Assembly (NCBI GenBank): GCA_031119205.1
Contig: JAVHYF010000014.1
Location: 47,244 to 111,243, forward strand
Length of the DNA: 64,000 nt
From: Moraxellaceae bacterium
GTDB lineage: Bacteria; Pseudomonadota; Gammaproteobacteria; Burkholderiales; Rhodocyclaceae
Direction: 5' to 3'
A program made the position numbers and the translations under genes. Shown here piece after piece: positions 26,104 to 34,702 of this stretch. The notes under the pieces are model-generated. The model saw only the letters and a list, made by a program, of their open reading frames with translations. It was not told the origin of the DNA and ran no database searches. Within the stretch, counting starts at the first letter, position 1, and every line of letters starts with the position of its first letter.

Positions 26104-26967
26104 ATGCGCAAGCTGCATCTGCTCGTCATCGATCCGCAGAACGACTTCTGCGATCTGCCCGTGGACTACTGCCCGGCCACGCCGGACGGCACGGCGCGGC
26201 TGGCGCCCAGCCTGCCGGTGCGCGGCGCGCATGCCGACCTGCAACGGCTGGCGGCGCTGGTGGATGCCGGACGTGCGGGGCTGGATGCCATCACCGTCAC
26301 GCTGGATTCGCACCAGCACCTGGACATCGCCCATCCCACCTTCTGGCGCAATGCGGACGGCAGTGCGCTGGCGCCTTTCACGCAGATCACTGCGGTCGAT
26401 CTGCGCGTCGGTCGCTACCGGCTGCGTGACGCCAGCGGTACGGCACGTGCGCAGGCCTACCTCGATGCGCTGGAGGCAAGAGGCCGTTACATCCACATGG
26501 TGTGGCCGGTGCATTGCGAGATCGGCAGCTGGGGCCACAACATCCACTACGACCTGCGCCAGGCCTTCAACCGCTGGGAGGAGGCGCGCCTGGCCAACGT
26601 GCACAAGGTGGGCAAGGGCGAGAACCCGTGGACCGAGCACTACAGCGCGCTGATGGCCGAGGTGCCGGACCCGGCCGACCCGGCCACGCAGCTGAATACC
26701 GCCTTGCTTGCGCGCCTGCGTGAGGCCGACTGTCTGTACATCGCCGGCGAGGCGGGCAGCCACTGCGTGAAGGCCAGCACCGAGCACATCGTGGACAACT
26801 GGCCTGCTGGTGAGCTGCAACGCATCGTGCTGATCCGTGACTGCATCAGCCCGGTGGCGGGCTTCGAGGCGCAGTACGACGCCTTCCTTGCAGACATGCA
26901 GGCGCGCGGGGTGCAGATCGCCAGTGCTGCGCAGGTGACGACGGCACTGCAGGCGAGCGCGCAGTGA
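26104..26967 (+). CDS. Nicotinamidase-like cysteine hydrolase
   Basis: 287 residues. Catalytic Asp is in [11 protein letters not shown], and the metal-ligand pattern [11 protein letters not shown] is the nicotinamidase DxHxxxH type. The nucleophile Cys is in [17 protein letters not shown] and a Lys lies in the middle region ([13 protein letters not shown]). Known reaction of the family: nicotinamide to nicotinate plus ammonia. The next gene encodes nicotinate phosphoribosyltransferase, which uses that product, so this assignment is well supported by context. It is longer than E. coli PncA (about 213 residues). It begins 91 bp after the ABC cassette and may have its own promoter. Confidence 0.85.
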   Translation: MRKLHLLVIDPQNDFCDLPVDYCPATPDGTARLAPSLPVRGAHADLQRLAALVDAGRAGLDAITVTLDSHQHLDIAHPTFWRNADGSALAPFTQITAVDLRVGRYRLRDASGTARAQAYLDALEARGRYIHMVWPVHCEIGSWGHNIHYDLRQAFNRWEEARLANVHKVGKGENPWTEHYSALMAEVPDPADPATQLNTALLARLREADCLYIAGEAGSHCVKASTEHIVDNWPAGELQRIVLIRDCISPVAGFEAQYDAFLADMQARGVQIASAAQVTTALQASAQ

Positions 26968-27010
26968 ACCGGATGAATCGCCATCAGGAACAGAATCAGG
27001 AGTGCCAGTA

Positions 27011-28216
27011 ATGAGTGTTACCCACGCACCGGTCGTGCGCAGCCTGCTGGAGAACGATCTCTACAAGTTCACGATGTGGCAGGCGCTGCTGCACAGCAAT
27101 CCGGGTGCGCAGGCCGAATACCGCTTCGTCTGTCGCAACCAGCCGGTGTTTCCACTCGCGGAACTGCGCGACGATGTGGAGCGCGAACTGGATCATCTGT
27201 GCAGCCTGCACTTCACGCAGGACGAGCTGGACTACCTGTCCAGCCTGCGTTTCATGAAGAGCGACTTCGTCGACTACCTGTCGATCTTCCGCTTCCAGCG
27301 GCGCTTCATCGAAGTGCGCACGCAGGGCGATACGCTGGAGATCGTCGCGCGCGGCCCGCTGGTGCACGTGATGGGCTTCGAGATCTTCGTGCTCTACATC
27401 GTCAACGAGCTGTACTTCCGGCGCCTGCCGCAGGAGGGGGTGACCGAGGTGGCGCGCGAACGGCTGGCGGCGAAGATCGCGGCCTTGCAGAGCGGGCTCG
27501 CCGAGGCCGGCGAGGACAGCGCGTTTCCCTTCGGCCTGTTCGACTTCGGCCTGCGCCGGCGCTACTCGGGCGCCTGGCATGAGGAGATGCTGCGGCGGTT
27601 CTCCGAGGCAGCGCCGCAGCACTTCCGCGGCACTTCCAACGTATTCCTCGCGAAGAAGCTCGGCCTTACGCCCATCGGCACCATGGCGCACGAGTACCTG
27701 CAGGCCTACCAGGCCTTCGGCTTCCGCCTGCGTGATTTCCAGAAGGCCGCGCTGGAAGGCTGGGTGCAGGAGTACCGCGGCGACCTCGGCGTCGCACTGA
27801 CCGATGTCGTCGGCATGGATGCCTTCCTGCGCGACTTCGATCTCTACTTCGCCAAGCTCTTCGACGGCCTGCGCCACGACTCGGGCGATCCGGTGGAGTG
27901 GGGCGACAAGGCCATCGCTCACTACCGCACGCTGCGCATCGACCCGACCACCAAGCGCCTGGTGTTCTCGGACGGACTGGACCTGTCGCGTGCGCTCGCG
28001 CTGTACCGTCACTTCAGGGGCCGCATCCTGACCAGCTTCGGCATCGGCACCTACCTGACCAACGACACGCCGCACAAGCCGCTCAACATCGTGATGAAGA
28101 TGGTCGCCTGCAACGGGCAGCCGGTCGCCAAGCTGTCCGATTCGCCGGGCAAGACGCTGTGTGACGACGAAACCTTCCTCGCCTATCTGCGTCAGGTGTT
28201 CGATCACCACATCTGA
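27011..28216 (+). CDS. pncB: Nicotinate phosphoribosyltransferase
   Basis: 401 residues. The N-terminal [16 protein letters not shown], the central [23 protein letters not shown], and the [16 protein letters not shown] and [10 protein letters not shown] blocks are the conserved NAPRTase motifs. The enzyme converts nicotinate and PRPP into nicotinate mononucleotide, the salvage route to NAD. The ATG at 27011 is preferred over a GTG nine bases upstream. It follows the nicotinamidase-like gene by 43 bp. A hairpin about 18 bp downstream serves the minus strand but could also stop this transcript. Confidence 0.95.
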   Translation: MSVTHAPVVRSLLENDLYKFTMWQALLHSNPGAQAEYRFVCRNQPVFPLAELRDDVERELDHLCSLHFTQDELDYLSSLRFMKSDFVDYLSIFRFQRRFIEVRTQGDTLEIVARGPLVHVMGFEIFVLYIVNELYFRRLPQEGVTEVARERLAAKIAALQSGLAEAGEDSAFPFGLFDFGLRRRYSGAWHEEMLRRFSEAAPQHFRGTSNVFLAKKLGLTPIGTMAHEYLQAYQAFGFRLRDFQKAALEGWVQEYRGDLGVALTDVVGMDAFLRDFDLYFAKLFDGLRHDSGDPVEWGDKAIAHYRTLRIDPTTKRLVFSDGLDLSRALALYRHFRGRILTSFGIGTYLTNDTPHKPLNIVMKMVACNGQPVAKLSDSPGKTLCDDETFLAYLRQVFDHHI

Positions 28217-28233
28217 CGGCTGCGCGAGGAATG

Positions 28234-28259
28234 AAAAAGCCCGGTGTCGCCACCGGGCT
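28234..28259 (-). terminator. Terminator of pectate lyase gene 1
   Basis: On the minus strand: AGCCCGGTG/CACCGGGCT, 9-bp perfect stem with a 4-base loop followed by TTTTT. It lies 45 bp past the first pectate lyase stop and between two convergent units. Confidence 0.85.
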
Positions 28260-28303
28260 CGCAGGTGCTGCGTGATGTGGCGCCGCGAGGGCGCCGCGAT
28301 GGG

Positions 28304-29752
28304 TCAGGGCACGATCCGGCCTGCGCCTGCACCCTGGCTCACGATGGTCGGGATGTTGATCGCCGGGTCCAGCGTGTAGTCGTAGTAGCTGCGCGGGTTG
28401 AACGCGGTGCCGGTCTGCGTGATCGGGTCATCCACTTCCACCGCGTAGTTGGTGGCGTCCCAGGTGAACACGCTGCCCCCGAAGCCCTTGCCGACGACGT
28501 TCACGTAGTCGATGTAGTTGCCATCGGCGTGGATGTCGCACTCGTCACCCAGGCCCACGATGTAGCTCTGCACCTGGTTGGCGTAGTTGTTATAGAAGTG
28601 GGCCTGGCCGAAGCGCACGCGCGGGTGGCGGGAGATGCTGCGTTCCAGCCAGTTGTGGTGGTAGGTGACGTGCAGCTTGCCGCGGTCCTGCAGGGCGTTG
28701 TCGTCGGAGTGGCCGAGCAGCATGGTCTTGTCGGTGCCGACGAAGCGGTTCCAGGAAATGGTCACCCAGTCCGAGCCGCGCTTCACGTCCGCCGCACCGT
28801 CCGTACCCTTCAGGAAGGTGTTGTGGTCGATCCACACATGGCGCGAGTAGCAGGACACCTGCACGCCGTCGTCAGCGTAGTTGTCGAAGGTGAGGTTGCG
28901 GATGATCACGTTCGACACGTGGGCGAAGTTGGCGGCCTTGTCCGGCGTGCACTCGGTGTTGCCGTTGGCCGCACGCACAGCCGGCGTCCAGCCACTGACG
29001 TCCAGGCCGAAACCGACCAGCTTCGCGGTGCTGCCGACGCCGAGGACGGACTTGTTGGAGCCCACGTTCAGCATCTTCACGCCACCTTCGGCATTGATGG
29101 TGCCGGAGACGTAGACGATGCGCGGCGCGCTGTCGGCGATCGCGTCACGCAGCCCGGCGAAGGTCGTGACGGTGACCGTGGCGCCACCCGCGCCGCCATT
29201 CGTTCCGGCGCGGCCGTCACGGTTCAGCGAGGCGAAGCCGTTGACGCCCGGCGCATTGCCGCTGCTGGAGCCGTTGCCGGATGAGCTGGATGAAGAGCTC
29301 GACGATGAACTGGACGATCCCGTGCCGGACGAGGAGCTGCTCGAACTCGACGAGCTGCTGGAGCTGGACGAGCCGGTACCGGAAGAGGAGCTGGAGGAGC
29401 TCGACGAAGAACTGGACGAGCTTGAAGAGGACGAGGAACTGGACGAAGAGCTGCTCGAAGACGAGTTGGGCGTACCCGGCGCCGAGCATTCGTTGGTGCC
29501 GCCGCCTACGCGGCCGCCGAAGGTGGCCTGGTTGCAGACGAAGCTGCCGGTGAGTTGCTTGTAGAAGAACTGGTCGGCGCGGCCGAACGCGACGTTGGTC
29601 GTCGTGGCGACGTTGCAGGTCTTGTTCTCGTTGCAGATGGTGACGTAGCCGGCAGGGCGATTGGCTGCCAGCGCGGGGCTGGCGAAGAGCGCGCCCAGTG
29701 TGGCGCCGAGCAGCGCCATCGCAAGGTGCCGCGATTGTGTGCTTGCGTGCAT
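28304..29752 (-). CDS. Secreted pectate lyase, polyserine-linked (array copy 1)
   Basis: 482 residues: signal peptide (1-29), four-Cys module (30-93), polyserine linker (97-165) and a PL1-like beta-helix (about 170-482). Catalytic-domain signatures are HVWIDHNTF, ADVKRGSDWVTISWN (calcium-site Asp) and TYHHNWLERSISRHPRVRFGQAHFYNNY, with the catalytic Arg expected in RHPRVRFG. The enzyme cleaves pectate by beta-elimination outside the cell. GGGAGAG lies 5 bp before the ATG. It is the furthest downstream of the four parallel copies and ends at a strong terminator. Substrate preference (methylation, chain length) is not readable. Confidence 0.93.
   Translation of the reverse strand: MHASTQSRHLAMALLGATLGALFASPALAANRPAGYVTICNENKTCNVATTTNVAFGRADQFFYKQLTGSFVCNQATFGGRVGGGTNECSAPGTPNSSSSSSSSSSSSSSSSSSSSSSSSSSSSGTGSSSSSSSSSSSSSSSGTGSSSSSSSSSSSSSGNGSSSGNAPGVNGFASLNRDGRAGTNGGAGGATVTVTTFAGLRDAIADSAPRIVYVSGTINAEGGVKMLNVGSNKSVLGVGSTAKLVGFGLDVSGWTPAVRAANGNTECTPDKAANFAHVSNVIIRNLTFDNYADDGVQVSCYSRHVWIDHNTFLKGTDGAADVKRGSDWVTISWNRFVGTDKTMLLGHSDDNALQDRGKLHVTYHHNWLERSISRHPRVRFGQAHFYNNYANQVQSYIVGLGDECDIHADGNYIDYVNVVGKGFGGSVFTWDATNYAVEVDDPITQTGTAFNPRSYYDYTLDPAINIPTIVSQGAGAGRIVP
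29258..29464 (-). repeat. Polyserine linker of copy 1
   Basis: About 69 codons, nearly all Ser, interrupted by short Gly-containing breaks (GTG, GNG). AGC, AGT, TCA, TCC, TCG and TCT are mixed, so it is not a simple trinucleotide repeat. Flexible spacer between the N-terminal module and the lyase. Confidence 0.95.
29474..29665 (-). other. Repeated N-terminal four-cysteine module (copy 1)
   Basis: Codes for residues 30-93, from ANRPAGYVTIC to NECSAPG. Cysteines are at residues 40, 46, 73 and 89. The same module heads all four tandem pectate lyases. The spacing C-x5-C, then VAFG...FVCNQATFG...NEC, resembles small disulfide modules seen in secreted carbohydrate-active enzymes. A binding role is inferred. 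Confidence 0.75.
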
Positions 29753-29780
29753 GGAATCTCTCCCGAAGGGATGGTGCGAC

Positions 29781-29808
29781 GGGCGGGGCGCCAGCTGGCG
29801 CCCCGCCC
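29781..29808 (-). terminator. Perfect 28-bp palindrome after pectate lyase gene 2
   Basis: GGGCGGGGCGCCAG followed directly by its reverse complement, zero spacer, 55 bp past the stop of copy 2 and 29 bp before the start of copy 1. No T-run, so it is either a GC-only stem that slows polymerase or protects the mRNA 3' end, or a regulatory palindrome. Confidence 0.5.
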
Positions 29809-29862
29809 CCGCGATGAAAGGTCAGGCGGTGTGGTCAGTCCGTGTCCGGACGGCCCTGGCGA

Positions 29863-31275
29863 TCAGGGAACGATCTTGCCCACGCCCGCACCCTGCGGAA
29901 CGATCACCGGCAGGTTGGCAGCCGGGTCCAGCGTGTAGTTGTAGTAGCTGGACGGGTTGAAGGCCGGTGCCAGGTTGACTGCGGGCTTGTCGGTCTCGAT
30001 GACGATGTTGCTGGCCGCCCAGGTGAACTTGTCGCCACCGAAGTCGTCGGTCACGTTGTCGGCGAACTGCAGGTAGTTGCCATCCGCATACACGTCGCAA
30101 CCTTCGCCCAGCCCGATCATGTAGCTGCTGATCTGGACACCGTAGTTGTTGTAGACGTGGGCCTGGCCGAAGCGCACGCGCGGGTTGCGCTGGGTGCTGC
30201 GGTCCAGGAAGTTGTGGTGGTAGGTGACGTGCAGCTTGCCGGTGTCCTGCGCGGCGTTGTTGTCGTCATGACCCAGCAGCATGGCCTTGTCCGTACCCTT
30301 GAAGTGGTTCCAGGACACGGTTACCCAGTCCGAGCCGCGCTTGATGTCCAGCGCGCCGTCGTAGCCCTTGGTGAAGGTGTTGTGGTCCACCCACACATGG
30401 CGCGAGTAGCAGGACACCTGAACGCTGTCGTCCGTCGGCGTCTCGAACGAGATGTTGCGGATGATGACGTTGCCGACATGCGTGAAGTTGCCGGCCTTGT
30501 CCGGCGTGCACTCGGTGCCACCGTTGGCAGCGCGCACCGCCGGCGTCCAGCCGCTGACGTCGAGGCCGAAGTTCACGATGCGTGCTGTGGCACCGACACC
30601 GAGGATGGACTTGTTGGAGCCCACGTTCAGCATCTTCACGCCGCCTTCCGCCGTGATGGTGCCGGACACGTAGACGATGCGCGGCGTGTTGTCGGCAATC
30701 GCGTCACGCAGCGCGGCGAAGGTCGTGACCGTCACAGTCGAACCGCCCGCACCACCGGTAGTGCCGTTGCGGCCGTCGCGGTTCAGCGTGGCGAAGCCGA
30801 CCAGGCTGTTGTCGACGACACCGCCCGACGAAGAGCTGGACGAACCGGTTCCCGAAGAAGAACTGGAACTGGAGCTCGACGAGCTGGAAGAGCCTGTGCC
30901 GGAGGAGCTGCTGCTCGAACTGCTGGACGAGCTGGAGCTCGACGAGGAACTGGAGGAACTGGAAGAGGAGCTCGAGGACGACGACGAGCTGCTGGAACTG
31001 CTCGACGACGTACCGGGCGAGCCCGGCACCGAGCACTCGTTCACCCCACCACCGATGCGGCCGCCGAAGGTGGCCTCGTTGCAGGTGAAGCTGCCGGTGA
31101 GCTGCTTGAAGAAGAACTGGTCGGCGCGACCGAAAGCAACGTTGGTCGTGGTGGCGACGTTACAGGTCTTGTTTTCGGAACAGATGGTGACGTAGCCGGC
31201 CGGGCGGTTTGCTGCCTGGACCGAGACGGCCAGCGTCAGCAGTGCGATGCCGATCGTGATGCTTACGAAGTTCAT
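29863..31275 (-). CDS. Secreted pectate lyase, polyserine-linked (array copy 2)
   Basis: 470 residues: signal peptide (1-21), four-Cys module (22-85), polyserine linker (90-150) and PL1-like beta-helix. The lyase domain reads DSVQVSCYSRHVWVDHNTF, LDIKRGSDWVTVSWNHF and VTYHHNFLDRSTQRNPRVRF, with NPRVRF carrying the expected catalytic Arg. It is most like copy 3. AAGGAGG lies 4 bp before the ATG. Its product would be exported and act on pectate outside the cell. It is separated from copy 1 by 110 bp holding a 28-bp palindrome, so each copy probably has its own transcript end. Confidence 0.93.
   Translation of the reverse strand: MNFVSITIGIALLTLAVSVQAANRPAGYVTICSENKTCNVATTTNVAFGRADQFFFKQLTGSFTCNEATFGGRIGGGVNECSVPGSPGTSSSSSSSSSSSSSSSSSSSSSSSSSSSSSSSSSSSSGTGSSSSSSSSSSSSSGTGSSSSSSGGVVDNSLVGFATLNRDGRNGTTGGAGGSTVTVTTFAALRDAIADNTPRIVYVSGTITAEGGVKMLNVGSNKSILGVGATARIVNFGLDVSGWTPAVRAANGGTECTPDKAGNFTHVGNVIIRNISFETPTDDSVQVSCYSRHVWVDHNTFTKGYDGALDIKRGSDWVTVSWNHFKGTDKAMLLGHDDNNAAQDTGKLHVTYHHNFLDRSTQRNPRVRFGQAHVYNNYGVQISSYMIGLGEGCDVYADGNYLQFADNVTDDFGGDKFTWAASNIVIETDKPAVNLAPAFNPSSYYNYTLDPAANLPVIVPQGAGVGKIVP
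30826..31008 (-). repeat. Polyserine linker of copy 2
   Basis: About 61 codons, almost all Ser with two GTG breaks and mixed Ser codons. Same position between module and lyase as in the other copies. Confidence 0.95.
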
Positions 31276-31352
31276 GATGCCTCCTTGTGTGGGAGGGCGG
31301 GCAGCCCGGAATGGCTACCCGCCGTCATGCAAACGTGAAGATGGGGTGGAGG

Positions 31353-31384
31353 AGGGCCGGCGGACCGGGTGGTCTGCCGGCCCT
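31353..31384 (-). terminator. Hairpin after pectate lyase gene 3
   Basis: A 14-bp stem (AGGGCCGGCGGACC with a single mismatch to its partner) and a 4-base loop, 6 bp past the copy 3 stop. No clear T-run. Probable transcript-end structure. Confidence 0.55.
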
Positions 31385-31389
31385 GCCTG

Positions 31390-32769
31390 TCAGGGCGCGA
31401 TCTTGCCGGCGCCGGCACCCTGCGAAACGATCACCGGAATGTTGGCGGCGGAATCCGGCGTGTAGCTGTAGTAGCTGCGGGGGTCGAAGCCACGGCCATT
31501 GGCGACGGCCTGATCACTCGGGCCGACGTTCACGACGATGTTGTCTGCCGTCCAGGTCAGGTCGCTGCCACCGTAGTCATCGGTCACCGCGTCGGCACCA
31601 TCCACGTAGTTCGCATCCGCGTAGATGGAGCAGCCCACGCCCTTGCCGATCATGTAGTCGCCGGTGTTCAGCACGTAGTTGTTGTACACGTGCGCCTGGC
31701 CGAAGCGGACGCGCGGGTTGCGCTGGTCGGTGGTGTTCATGAAGTTGTGGTGGTAGGTGACGTGCAGCTTGCCGGTGTCCTGCGCGCCGTTGCTGTCGTC
31801 GTGGCCCAGCAGCATGGTCTTCACGGTGTTGTCGAAGCGGTTCCACGAGACGGTGACCCAGTCCGAGCCGCGCTTGATGTCGACCGAACCGTCGCTGCCC
31901 TTGGTGAAGGTGTTGTGGTCCACCCACACGTGGCGCGAGTAACAGGACACCTGCACGCCGTCGTCCGTCGGCGCCTGGAAGGTGATGTTGCGGATGATCA
32001 CGTTGGTGACGTGCGTGAAATTGCCGGCCTTGTCCGGCGTGCACTCGGTGCCACCATTGGCTGCGCGTACCGCCGGCGTCCAGCCGCTGACATCGAGGCC
32101 GAAGCCCACCAGCCGCGCGCTGTTGCCGACGCCGAGGATGGACTTGTTGGAACCGACGTTGAGCATCTTCACGCCGCCTTCGGCATTGATGGTGCCGGAC
32201 ACGTAGATGATGCGTGCAGCGTTGTCGGCGATGGCGTCGCGCAGGGCAGCGAAGCTCGTGACGGTGACGGTCTGGCCACCGGCGCCACCCGTCGTGCCGT
32301 TGCGTCCATCGCGGTTGATGGCAGCGAAGCCCACGAGGTTGTTGTCGACGATGCCGCCGGACGAGGAGCTGGATGAACCGGTACCGGACGAGCTGGAGCT
32401 GCTGCTCGAACTGCTGGAAGAGCTGGAACTCGACGAGGAACTGGAAGAGGAGCTGGAGGAGGAACTCGACGACGAGCTGCTGGAACTGCTCGACGAAGAG
32501 CTGTTAGGGGTACCCGGTACCGAGCACTCGTTGGTGCCGCCGCCGATACGACCACCGAAGGTCGCCTGGTTGCAGACGAAGCTGCCGGTGAGTTGCTTGT
32601 AGAAGAACTGGTCGGCGCGGCCGAAGGCGACGTTGGTCGTCGTGGCGACCGAGCAGGTCTTGTTCTCGGTACAGATGGTGACGTAGCCGGCGGGGCGATT
32701 GGCCGCCGTGGCGCTGCCGATGCTGGCCAGCAACAGGGCCGCAGCAATCGATGGCTTCATGTGACGCAT
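31390..32769 (-). CDS. Secreted pectate lyase, polyserine-linked (array copy 3)
   Basis: 459 residues: signal peptide (1-22), four-Cys module (23-86), polyserine linker (90-137) and PL1-like beta-helix. Key blocks: GVQVSCYSRHVWVDHNTF, VDIKRGSDWVTVSWNRF and TYHHNFMNTTDQRNPRVRFG. The AAGGAG site sits 8 bp before the first ATG, which favours this start over the ATG three codons later. Sequence is close to copy 2. Exported and expected to cleave pectate by beta-elimination. The 226-bp gap upstream contains the copy 4 end and a GC-rich hairpin. Confidence 0.93.
   Translation of the reverse strand: MRHMKPSIAAALLLASIGSATAANRPAGYVTICTENKTCSVATTTNVAFGRADQFFYKQLTGSFVCNQATFGGRIGGGTNECSVPGTPNSSSSSSSSSSSSSSSSSSSSSSSSSSSSSSSSSSSSSSSGTGSSSSSSGGIVDNNLVGFAAINRDGRNGTTGGAGGQTVTVTSFAALRDAIADNAARIIYVSGTINAEGGVKMLNVGSNKSILGVGNSARLVGFGLDVSGWTPAVRAANGGTECTPDKAGNFTHVTNVIIRNITFQAPTDDGVQVSCYSRHVWVDHNTFTKGSDGSVDIKRGSDWVTVSWNRFDNTVKTMLLGHDDSNGAQDTGKLHVTYHHNFMNTTDQRNPRVRFGQAHVYNNYVLNTGDYMIGKGVGCSIYADANYVDGADAVTDDYGGSDLTWTADNIVVNVGPSDQAVANGRGFDPRSYYSYTPDSAANIPVIVSQGAGAGKIAP
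32359..32502 (-). repeat. Polyserine linker of copy 3
   Basis: About 48 codons, Ser with one GTG break; mixed Ser codons. Shortest of the four linkers. Confidence 0.95.
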
Positions 32770-32960
32770 GGATCACACTCCTTGAATGTATGCACGAAGG
32801 TCCGGCACGCAGGTGCGCGAAGGCGCTGCCGCGTGCAACGGTGTTTGTCTGTGAGGTGGTAACGGAGCCGCCACGAGGCGACTCCGGTGCTGCAGCAGCA
32901 GATGAGCGAAAACGGATGACGCAACATCAGGCCGTCCCCCGAAGACAGGACGGCGGGCAA

Positions 32961-32982
32961 GGCCCGGCCTTGCGGCCGGGCC
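32961..32982 (-). terminator. GC-rich hairpin after pectate lyase gene 4
   Basis: GGCCCGGCC and its reverse complement separated by 4 bases, 14 bp past the copy 4 stop. No T-run. Probable transcript-end structure. Confidence 0.5.
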
Positions 32983-32995
32983 GGTCACGCGGCGA

Positions 32996-34402
32996 TCAGT
33001 CGACGATGATCTTGCCGGCGCCCGCACCCTGTTGAAGGATGGTCGGGAGGTTCGCTGCCGGATCCAGCGTGTAGTTGTAGTAGCTACGCGGATTGAAGGC
33101 GTTGCCGGTGACGAACTCCACGCCATCGCCGAAGACGATCAGGTTGCTGGCGTCCCAGGTCAGCTTGGCGTTGGGGCCTGCGTCACCCATGTCCTGGGTG
33201 GTTTCACCACCGCAGTTCACGTAGTTGCCGTCGGCATAGATGTTCGCCGCCATGCCTACGCCGATCATGTAGTTGTTGCTCGACGTCGGGTTGTCGCACC
33301 AGTTGTTGAAGAAGTGCGCCTGGGCGAAGCGGACGCGCGGAATACGCTGACGCGAGCCGCTGAACCAGTTGTGGTGGTAGCTCACACGCAGCTTGCCGGT
33401 GTCCTGTTGCTGCGCATCGTTGTCGTGCGACAGCAGCATGGTCTTGTCGGTGTCGATGAACTTGTTCCAGGACACCGTGATCCAGTCCGAGCCACGCTTG
33501 ATGTCCACCGTGCCGTCGCCCGGCTTGTGGAATGTGTTGTGGTCGATCCAGATGTGGTGCGACCAGCACTGCACGTTGATGCTGTCGTCGCCCGCATTGA
33601 CGATGGTCAGGTTGCGGATGATGACGTTCTTCGTGTACTCGAACTTGTTCTCGTAGGCCACTTCGCACTGCTGGTCCTTGAACTGGGCCACGTGCTCGGC
33701 GCGCCAGCCACTGACGTTGAGGCCGAAGCCGCTCAGCGTGGCGCTGGCACCCAGGCCGACGATGGTCTTGTTGGAGCCCACCGCGATCATCTCGGCGCTG
33801 CCGGTGTTCGTGATGGTGCCGGACACCTTGACGATGCGCGGCTGGTGGTCGGTCACGGCCGCCACGAAGTCGGCGAAGTTGGTGACGATCACCGTCGGGC
33901 CGCCCACGCCACCCGTGGTGGTGTTGACGCCGTAGCCGGGCACCGAGGCGAAGCCGACGAGTCCCGGCGGAGTGATGCCGCCGCTGGAGGAGCTGCTGGA
34001 GCTGGAGGACGAACCGGTGCCCGAGGAGCTGCTGGAAGAGGAGCTCGACGAGGACGACGAACTGCTGGAGCTCGACGAAGAACTGGACGAGGAGCTGGAC
34101 GAAGATGAGCTCGACGAGCTGCTCGACGAAGAGGAGCTGTTCGGCGTGCCCGGCACCGAGCACTCATTGGTGCCGCCGCCGATGCGTCCACCGAAGGTGG
34201 CCTGGTTGCAGACGAAGCTGCCGGTGATTTGTTTGAAGAAGAACTGGTCGGCGCGGCCGAAGGCGACGTTGGTCGTCGTGGCGACGTTACAGGTCTTGTT
34301 TTCGGTACAGATGGTGACGTAACCGGCTGGGCGGTTGGCCGCGTGGACGGTCGAGGCGAACCCCGCCGCCAGCGCGACGAGCGCCAGGTGCTTTGCTTGC
34401 AT
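32996..34402 (-). CDS. Secreted pectate lyase, polyserine-linked (array copy 4, divergent lyase domain)
   Basis: 468 residues from the ATG at 34402 (the frame stays open far upstream, but the signal peptide and a GGAG site fix this start). Signal peptide (1-21), four-Cys module (22-85), polyserine linker (89-140), PL1-like beta-helix with HHIWIDHNTFHK, VDIKRGSDWITVSWNKF and SYHHNWFSGSRQRIPRVRFAQAHFFNNW. The lyase domain differs clearly from copies 1-3, while the N-terminal module is almost identical to that of copy 3. It is the most upstream of the four. The 300-bp region before it is shared with the DinG-like gene. Confidence 0.93.
   Translation of the reverse strand: MQAKHLALVALAAGFASTVHAANRPAGYVTICTENKTCNVATTTNVAFGRADQFFFKQITGSFVCNQATFGGRIGGGTNECSVPGTPNSSSSSSSSSSSSSSSSSSSSSSSSSSSSSSSSSSSSSSSGTGSSSSSSSSSSGGITPPGLVGFASVPGYGVNTTTGGVGGPTVIVTNFADFVAAVTDHQPRIVKVSGTITNTGSAEMIAVGSNKTIVGLGASATLSGFGLNVSGWRAEHVAQFKDQQCEVAYENKFEYTKNVIIRNLTIVNAGDDSINVQCWSHHIWIDHNTFHKPGDGTVDIKRGSDWITVSWNKFIDTDKTMLLSHDNDAQQQDTGKLRVSYHHNWFSGSRQRIPRVRFAQAHFFNNWCDNPTSSNNYMIGVGMAANIYADGNYVNCGGETTQDMGDAGPNAKLTWDASNLIVFGDGVEFVTGNAFNPRSYYNYTLDPAANLPTILQQGAGAGKIIVD
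33983..34138 (-). repeat. Polyserine linker of copy 4
   Basis: About 52 codons of Ser with one GTG break and mixed Ser codons. Confidence 0.95.
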
Positions 34403-34702
34403 GAATTTTGTCTCCGAAGTTTTTATAAATTCGGCCTTTTTGATGGCCTGGACTAAGTTTCTGTAATTTCTGGCATTTGCCGGACAATGCAGAGACTTGT
34501 CAGGCTTTAAATTGGATGACCGCGGCACGGGCGTCAAGCTGCAGATGCGCAAAACAGAACACCCGCGGCGAGCGGGCGAGCGCTGCCACGCCAAGGCCGG
34601 AGCGCTGCCTGCCAGCGCGTTTGCGAGGAAATATATTTTTCTGGCGCCGGCCGTTGCCCGGCAGGTGACCCGCCCGGCGCTCCCCGTTACCATCGCCCCC
34701 CT
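34403..34702. other. Divergent intergenic region, pectate lyase 4 / DinG-like
   Basis: 300 bp without a gene. The first 80 bp are AT-rich compared with the surroundings and, read on the minus strand, contain AATTTATAAAAAC, a possible -10 region for the lyase gene. Around 34630 an AT-rich AAATATATTTTT patch could serve the plus-strand gene. No hairpin, RNA gene or known operator was recognised. Confidence 0.5.

Noticed and set aside
29118..34322. Acidic Glu/Leu/Asp-rich open frames on the plus strand opposite the polyserine linkers
   Set aside because: They are the complement of Ser codons and recur only where the linkers are; the lyases on the other strand have signal peptides, ribosome sites and intact domains.
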